From: Euwallacea fornicatus
Taxonomy: Eukaryota; Arthropoda; Insecta; Coleoptera; Curculionidae
Direction of reading: 5' to 3'
DNA: 64,000 nucleotides
Assembly: GCF_040115645.1 (NCBI RefSeq)
Contig: NC_089549.1
Location: 310,001 to 374,000, forward strand
Shown here: positions 57,700-64,000 of the stretch, one piece after another
Position numbering within the stretch: the stretch's first letter is position 1
How the letters are laid out: each line of letters opens with the position of its first letter
Notes under the pieces: model-generated
The model's input: only the letters and a program-made list of their open reading frames with translations
The model's database searches: none
What the model was told of the DNA's origin: nothing
Position numbers and translations under genes: made by a program

Positions 57700-59743
57700 T
57701 TAAATTGAGGGAGGCACCTCTGTAAATTTGAGTGCCAAGATGTTTTCCTCATCTTCAACAAATACCTCTTCTTTATGTCTCTTCTTATATACCACCTTTC
57801 CATTTTCAGCCTTGGGTCTTTGGTGAGTCTTTTTGTGCGACTTTAAGGCAGAGTTTTGTCGGAATAACTGCCCACATTCACTGCATTTATAAGGTTTTTC
57901 TCCTGTATGAATTCTCAGATGGGAATTCAAATCATTGGACTGAGTAAATGCTTTCTTGCAAATCTCACAGACGTATGGTTTTTCTCCAGTGTGGATCCTT
58001 CTGTGCCGACTCAAAATTCCAGACCTAGAAAATTTTAATCTGCAATATTCGCACTCATACGGCTTCTCACCGGAATGGATTCTTTTGTGTTTGATTAGTG
58101 AAGAGGAGGTGGTAAAACCCTTTCCGCAGGAGTCGCAGACAAATGGTCTTGCACCTAGAACAAATCTAGTTAAATTTGAGATTTAATAGATTTTTTTTCA
58201 TCAACCTGTATGCTTTCTGTGGTGCGTATGCAGCTCTCCTTTACTCGCAAAACCATGCCCGCAAATGGTGCAGATGTGAGATTTTATTCCACTGTGTCTC
58301 ACTTGATGCTGCCGTAAATTACCTGTATACATTTTGGTAGCAAACTATACTGGGGTCCCAGAAATACTTACCTAACTGATTGAATCCTTTACCGCAAGTC
58401 GAACACAAATAAGGCTTCTCTCCATTATGAGTTCGCATGTGGTCTTTCAAATTTGAAATTTGCCTGAAAGCTACAACTAATTGTTGTTGCGACATCCTGT
58501 AGATTCTCATCTACTTACACTTCAGGCAAATGTCGCAAGCATACGGTTTCTTAGTTGAAGGTTTCTTGATTTTAACTACGTTTCTAATGCGCAATAAGTG
58601 CTTTTTGAGACCCTGTTTAGTTTTGAACATTTTGCTACAGTGATCGCAAAAGTACTCGTCTTTCAATTCTAATAAGTTATCAGTTATTATATGTTGATTT
58701 TCCATGATATTGTCCGAACTGAATTTCTGCATTTTACGGTTTTCATCAGGCTTTACGACGGGATTATTATGCTGATGGAACAGAGACTCTTCAAGCAAAT
58801 CTATTCTCTCACATTTAACTTCAATATCCTCATTTAAACAAGGTCTTTCATACTCGCTTGCAGAATTCACATTTTCACTTTCTGATTTTTCAGCTTTTGT
58901 GTTTTTTCTGCGTCTTAAAACTATCTCTTTCTTGTCCAATTTTGGATCATTTTTACTTCCAGTCAGAGTCACTATTTTATCTTTATCAATAAGCCTTTTT
59001 CTAAGAATTTTATCACTGTTTTCTATTTGAGTTTTGAAGAGGTATATTGCAACGACTTGCTCAGAGCAGGATGTGCAAATTTGACTTGGTAGACCATCAT
59101 TTGAAGCTATCTGCAAGGAAAGAATGTTTGCTTTAAGCCTTAATGACGATGAGTTAAGTATGATCAGATTAAGTAAAACTGGTTATAACTTTAAGCCTTG
59201 TTTTGCCACTTTTAGTCCAGTTTGACTAATATGAAGTTTCATTAATGAAACTGTATTCTGCTATGCCATTAAAATAAATGGAAATCTAAAACGGTCAGTT
59301 ATCATTTTTTGTCGTAAAGTAACAGCTGTTTGTATAACCAGCTAGGAAATGCATATTTTTATTGAACAAGTGGAATTCCACTGGATAAATTTAGAGAGGT
59401 ACTGCAACATAATACAAGTTTATATTGAAATACATTGCCATTAAGATAACAAATTATTCAAGTAGCTAGGTTTTCAATGAAAACCTTGAGCAACACAACA
59501 AATACCTCCGTACAAATAAGTAAAATAAAATTATTGAGGAGGGTTTATTGAAATATTACATTCGATGCTCCTCGACCCTTGCAAATGAATTGTTCTTACC
59601 TGAACAGCACTAAAAGAGCAAATCATCTGGCAAATAGATAAAGCAGCTTTTTCAGGACCCTCTAACTGTATTAGGGCAAAAAGTGTTCTAAACGTTTCCC
59701 CTGTCTCCGAGAGACAAATTCTGCACATTTTATTTTCTTCCAT
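57700..59743 (-). CDS. ZAD-type C2H2 zinc-finger protein, 468 aa
   Basis: Minus-strand exons: 59600-59743, 58519-59110, 58372-58470, 58206-58322 and 57700-58154, giving 469 codons. The N-terminal ZAD (zinc-finger-associated domain, a dimerisation module of arthropod zinc fingers) has Cys7, Cys10, Cys60 and Cys63, with intron 1 inside it. An acidic/basic linker (about 80-195) follows. Next is one degenerate finger (YFCDHCSKMFKTKQGLKKH, second His unclear), then seven regular C2H2 fingers with HTGEKPY-type linkers. The tail is basic then acidic (KRHKEEVFVEDEE). Two fingers are split by introns, and the phases restore the C-x2-C-x12-H spacing exactly. It is likely a nuclear DNA-binding regulator; the target is unknown. 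It is head-to-head with BAP18. Confidence 0.92.
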
Positions 59744-60703
59744 GGCTCGTGCACGCTGAAAATTGAACGAATTTTACAGCTTAAATCTCAATTGGTAAAT
59801 TCCTATCGACTTCAAGATTTCTTGAACTCTAACAAAATATGTTGAGGTTAGAGATCCTTGAGGGGAAACTGGGAGAAATAGAGATGTCGTCACTGGTAAA
59901 GTAACTGTAACGCACAAAAACAAGTTACTCGAATTTAGTATTATCGATAACAGTTACCAATTGACTGTAACAAACATTTAAGAGTTCTTATGGTTATAGT
60001 GAAGCAAAATTTCCGTATATCTACCTGAAAGGCAGAGTGTCAACGACGGTCAACGCGTGCAATAAAAATTTTACAAAGAGACCACGGAGATTTGAAAGAG
60101 AACGTGAGTTCTCTTATGCATATAACATTGTTACTTTATTATGTTATTAATTTCATAACAATATCGCGGATTAACATGAATATCATTATTGCAGTTGCTG
60201 TTCATGTTATTATGCTTAAAGGTAGGCGTTTAAAGTCCCATCAGAATGATTCTTGTTAGTCTTTTTACAAGACTATTTCCACCCTATCGCATTAGGTATC
60301 TTTCTAGAGAATATCTGATTTTTTCCTTCTTTGCTGCATTTGGGAAAAATCCATTTGATTGAACGTACTCTAGCATAACCTGGAGGTAACAAAACATTAA
60401 TTTTCTCTGTTGTCTTCTCTATCGCCGCAGTCGTCAGTTCGCAGTATCAATAGATTCTATAATCCCCTAATAGTCTGCTTTAAATACACGTTATTTTTGG
60501 ACGTTCCTGTAAGCAACGGTTACAACTGCACATCTGTAATTGTCACTGCAGCCATTTCCCGCATTCCCGCCATGACGCTTTTAACAATCTTCACTTAACC
60601 TCACTAAATTAATTCAGAAGCAATGATCATAAATTATTAAAAATAGCGTTAAAAACTGTGAGAAGTGCATTAAAAGTAGTTGAAATAGTTAATAGAAGTG
60701 ACA
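59744..60703. promoter_or_regulatory. bidirectional promoter interval between ZAD zinc finger and BAP18
   Basis: 960 bases separate the two divergent start codons. Both 5' UTRs and a shared or paired promoter must lie here. I could not assign a TATA box or initiator with confidence. Confidence 0.5.
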
Positions 60704-61879
60704 ATGAGTTCGGCGAGTAAGGTAAGCCACCGCAACAAATATTGAATGTGGAATATGCAGTTTTGTTTTGTGGCACTTTTAATTGTATTTTACATAAAAT
60801 CCCCTATTGTTACCTATAACTGCTTGATTTAAGCCCTTTTCCCAACGCAATATGTGAAAGACAACTAAATACTTCACAAAAATTCTTGACTACCCATTTA
60901 CTGAGCCTCAGGATAATATTTATTTACTACTGAAAAACAAGTCATTTATATCTATAAACAATGCTAAAACATTTAAATCTTAAGTTTTGCTATACCACGA
61001 AAAGGTATATTGTAAAGTTGAATTACAGGTTGGGGAAATTTTCACTGCTGCAGGGCAGGCTTTTAACAGGCTTGGAGATTTGACCATGCAGCTACATCCT
61101 AATTCAGATTCACCCACTGGGTAAGCAGATATAAGTCCTGACCTGTAGAACCTCTTCCATGTCAATTTTTTGCTAAGAAAGCTTCAAATAATCAGGAGTT
61201 GTCCTTATCCATTAACACATTCCTTATGCCCTAAATCTCCTTTAGAATTTGAGTTAATTAAAAGCCATAAGATTCTTCCTTAAAGCAACTAAAAATTCTC
61301 TCTAATTCTCACTGGGTCTCCCTTATTTTTATGTATAAACATGCAGGAAATGGACAGACGAAGAAATTGAAATGCTTCGGCAGGTCGTTAAACAGTTTTC
61401 AGATGGATTAAATCAAATTAGCGAACATATCAAATCTAGAACCGTGTAAGTAAATCTTCTTCCAACAATGATGGTGGCCAAACTATCCACAAATATCAAG
61501 TTTTTCCCAGAAATTTCATACACTTATCCTTGGTCTGTTTTCCTCTTGGTGTCCCTAATAATGTAGTCTTCAATTTTTCTTCTGTTTTTTAATGGATATT
61601 GGTCACCAATGCCGCACTTGAAGCTGTATTCGTCCCCTTAATCCCAGGTCTCAAATTCGAACTGCCCTTAAAAAAAAAGCCTTTGAAGATGCTGGTTTGC
61701 CAGTGCGACAAGTGGCTCAACCTATGACCACCATTCAAACGCAACCCTCACAGCAATTAATGAAACAAGAGGTGACTTTGAATATGCTGAATGCAGCAGA
61801 ATCTGAGGTGGACGTCGAAGGCTTGCACGAGGATGTAAAACTGGAGTTTGATGGCAGTAATGAGGAAGTGTCAACTTAG
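60704..61879 (+). CDS. BAP18: chromatin complexes subunit BAP18 homologue, 146 aa
   Basis: Exons: 60704-60721, 61029-61120, 61347-61445 and 61648-61879, giving 147 codons. BAP18 is a small SANT/Myb-like subunit found in NURF and MLL chromatin complexes that read H3K4 methylation. The N-terminus VGEIFTAAGQAFNRLGDLTMQLHP is diagnostic (shown in part here), followed by the SANT-like KWTDEEIEMLRQVVKQF and IKSRTVSQIRTALKKKAFED. The C-terminus is acidic (SEVDVEGLHEDVKLEFDG), as in the family. The first coding exon is only six codons (MSSASK), a common arrangement. Length is close to the usual 150-170. It is nuclear and probably constitutive. Confidence 0.93.
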
Positions 61880-62353
61880 AGATTAAAATTTTTTTACCAT
61901 AAACTGAATGGTTTTATTTATTAATGAAACAAATAATATTTTGAAATTTTTTATTGAAGCATTATACAACTACATGCAAAAGTTGCATAAAAGTCATATA
62001 AGGCAGGTTCCAACCCACCAGGAAACTCTCAGATTGGTTTATGAATCCTTCTGAGCAAGCCAGTTGCTCATTTCAAGCTTAGATCTGCACTATGAGTTGT
62101 CCAGAAGGATTATCGAACATTTCTGTGATAGTCTCCTGAAGGGCTGAAACAAACCTAGTGGCTTTAATATTTGGTAGGTAAACTCCTTGCAAAATTAAAT
62201 ACATAATTTGAGCCTCAAAACTGAACGTGAACTCAAAGCTGAGATCTCGAAAACCTATCTGAGTAGCTTATGTCCTAGGGTACAAAAATATTAATATTAT
62301 ATAACATCGATTCAAGGAATAATGTCCTCTCTGTTGGAAGGTAATCACTTCCT
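61880..62353. other. convergent 3' interval of BAP18 and obst-A
   Basis: 474 bases between two facing stop codons. It holds both 3' UTRs and no recognised element. Confidence 0.55.
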
Positions 62354-63326
62354 CTAGGCTTTCTTTGAGGGTTTTGCTTGTGCAGCTGGGTCGTCCTTGT
62401 ACCAGTCCTCACTGTAAGAAAAATTAGTATTTTGAGAGGCTTTTCATGGTTCTATTAGTTCAAATTTGTCATGTAGTAACGGCAGCTTTGTGGTGATTTT
62501 CCTACATTTGCTCTACTGTATTTTATTAACAGACTTACCATCCTGCTACATTCTCAGGTGCGTCACACCTTTGTGATTCTTCGTTGTAAACTTCCCCTAC
62601 TGTGCACCCCAAGTCTCGTGGTTCTACCCCATTTAAACACACGTAGAACCGTTGACAATCAGTAGGATGAGCATATTTGGGGTGCACCGCTAGGTTGCCA
62701 TTGGCGTCTTTCTGGGCTTCTTTGGGGCACTGAAAGCCGTCCTTCAAGATGTCTGTGACGTTCAAAAAAATGTAAAATGTTTCCATTTGAATGTATTTGA
62801 GCTCTTACTGCTGGTTTCTCTGCATCCCTGTCTTCCCGCAGTGTCGGGCCACACACAGGTGCCCGAGAACTCGTCGAAGTGAAGTCCATTGGTACAAGTG
62901 ATTTCGGTGAAGTCTCCTTCGATGCAGTTGTAGAATTTGTTACACACAGTCGGATCTTCGTGGGCGAAAAATCCGTTTCTTCGGGGGCATGGGCCTTTGG
63001 GCTGAGCCGCCTCTGCGGTTAATTAACAATAATGAACCAAAAACCACAAATTCAAACACCTTTCTCTACTTGTGCGTCTGTTTTCTCCTTTTTTACTCAA
63101 GGAATTTTGTGTTATTATTGAAACTTACGTAATTCGGTTCGGTCTCCACAGTCTACGTTGAATGGTTGGTCGCACTTGTTTCTCTTCCTGATGAGGGGGT
63201 CGAAAACTAGACCATCAGGACATAGTTTGGCTGCAGCTTCTCCCTCCACGCATTCGTAGTATTTGTCGCATTGTCTCGGATCCTCGTATTGGCCGTCTTT
63301 GGGCGGACATTTGAACCCTTGACCGT
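62354..63326 (-). CDS. obst-A: obstructor-A / CPAP3 chitin-binding cuticle protein, partial (signal-peptide exon not seen)
   Basis: Minus-strand exons: 63129-63326, 62809-63012, 62539-62752 and 62354-62411. Each of the first three carries one peritrophin-A (ChtBD2) domain with six Cys: (1) CPPKDGQYEDPRQCDKYYEC...NVDC; (2) CPRRNGFFAHEDPTVC...GRQGC; (3) CPKEAQ...HPTDCQRFYVCLNG...GCEDWYK. The arrangement and the ending CEDWYKDDP are those of obstructor-A. This protein is secreted and binds chitin in the apical extracellular matrix, organising and protecting new cuticle. Phases are consistent (1,1,1,2). The exon starting at 63326 needs one base from an upstream exon coding the signal peptide. I could not find that exon up to 64000, so it is probably beyond the window. 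Confidence 0.93.
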
Positions 63327-64000
63327 CTGCAACAAAACGAGAATTGTAGTTTCGAAATCGGAAGGCGTTCTGAGTAATGTTTTGTAGTGGCACGACTCAA
63401 GACACTTTCCCTCTTCCTTGAAGCTGAAGAGAGTTATTTCAGCCCAAGGGAAATAGCTTTATGTTCGTTTATTGAGGACCCTTCTTTGACTCTCTTGAGC
63501 ACAGAAATTTCTATGTAGCATCATTCTCCGATTTAAGCCGCCGCTCTATTCTTTCCAGCTAAACGATTTTTTCGAGTTGGAAGAACGTTATCAGTCTTGT
63601 CTCTCAGTGGAAGACTTTTCCTTTGAGTTTCTTGGATCATACAATTTTTCTGGAATAACGAAAAATTCCAAGTAATATTCCGTTCTTCCCTCCTATCTTG
63701 CGGCGATCAGATTCAAAACACTTGGTTTACTACAAGCTTTTGCAGAAGCGTTCACGATTTTTTTAAGTTTCTAAAATGTTTATGGGAGCTTTGGTTCATT
63801 TCCGGAAAATTCTAAATTTCGCTCTTTATCTCTAAGATTAAGCAGAATTCAAGGTTCGCCGGCCAGTTTTTCCAACTCTTGGAGTACCGGAAGTTTCGTG
63901 GAAGGCCGGACGAGTTTCTGGAAAATTATAGATTTGTTTCGTCGATCTCTGAGTTAAACCGTGGTTTATTAAATAACGTTCGGGACGATGAGAATTATTC
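63327..64000 (-). other. first intron of obst-A, no exon recognised
   Basis: No signal-peptide exon in the required phase was recognised. The sequence has loose internal similarity (segments with GGAAAATTNTAAATTTCG and TCTCTNAGTTAAGC near 63800-63960), perhaps an eroded repeat. Confidence 0.4.

Noticed and set aside
1..64000. CRISPR arrays, bacterial operons, tRNA and rRNA genes.
   Set aside because: No regular repeat-spacer pattern and no ribosomal or convincing cloverleaf sequence seen; the window is eukaryotic. A tRNA scan would be needed to exclude every tRNA.

Overview
This window looks like a beetle-like insect nuclear genome: AT-rich intergenic DNA, multi-exon genes with many 48-60 bp introns and clean GT-AG junctions, and insect-type families (ZAD zinc finger, obstructor cuticle protein, a tandem array of CRAL-TRIO lipid carriers). 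The insect call rests on obst-A and the ZAD finger; the beetle call is an inference from protein style. Exon models were built by hand from open frames, splice sites and phase matching, and all add up to whole codons.

Layout, left to right. (1) 1-1111: 3' part of a broken GH29 alpha-L-fucosidase (pseudogene). (2) 2890-6869, minus: a Na/Ca(K) exchanger of the SLC24 family, with a 2.1 kb first intron carrying a degenerate repeat. (3) 6870-10751: non-coding, with two terminal-inverted-repeat elements. (4) 10752-36264: a cluster of six CRAL-TRIO/alpha-tocopherol-transfer-protein-like genes (five minus, one plus) and one truncated pseudogene. The plus-strand member has up to five candidate alternative first exons spread over 3.6 kb upstream, all ending in the same phase. 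(5) 37771-39116, plus: TMEM18. (6) 40667-44695, plus: a 1021-residue M16 metallopeptidase of the C05D11.1-like type. (7) 46535-51610, plus: a fatty-acid transport protein/acyl-CoA synthetase. (8) 54020-56554, plus: ATP synthase subunit c, with two alternative last coding exons. (9) 57700-59743, minus: a ZAD-C2H2 zinc-finger protein, head-to-head with (10) BAP18 at 60704-61879, plus. (11) 62354-63326, minus: obstructor-A (CPAP3), whose signal-peptide exon is not seen.

The most unusual points are the second terminal exon of the ATP synthase c subunit (keeps the proton-binding Glu but adds an acidic residue in helix 1), the bank of phase-matched first exons upstream of the plus-strand CRAL-TRIO gene, an Asn at the potassium-determining position of the exchanger, and seven exact copies of a CTCF-like 9-mer (GCGCCATCT / AGATGGCGC). 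The CRAL-TRIO and FATP genes both handle hydrophobic ligands, but I see no sign that they are co-regulated. I found no CRISPR array, rRNA or convincing tRNA.
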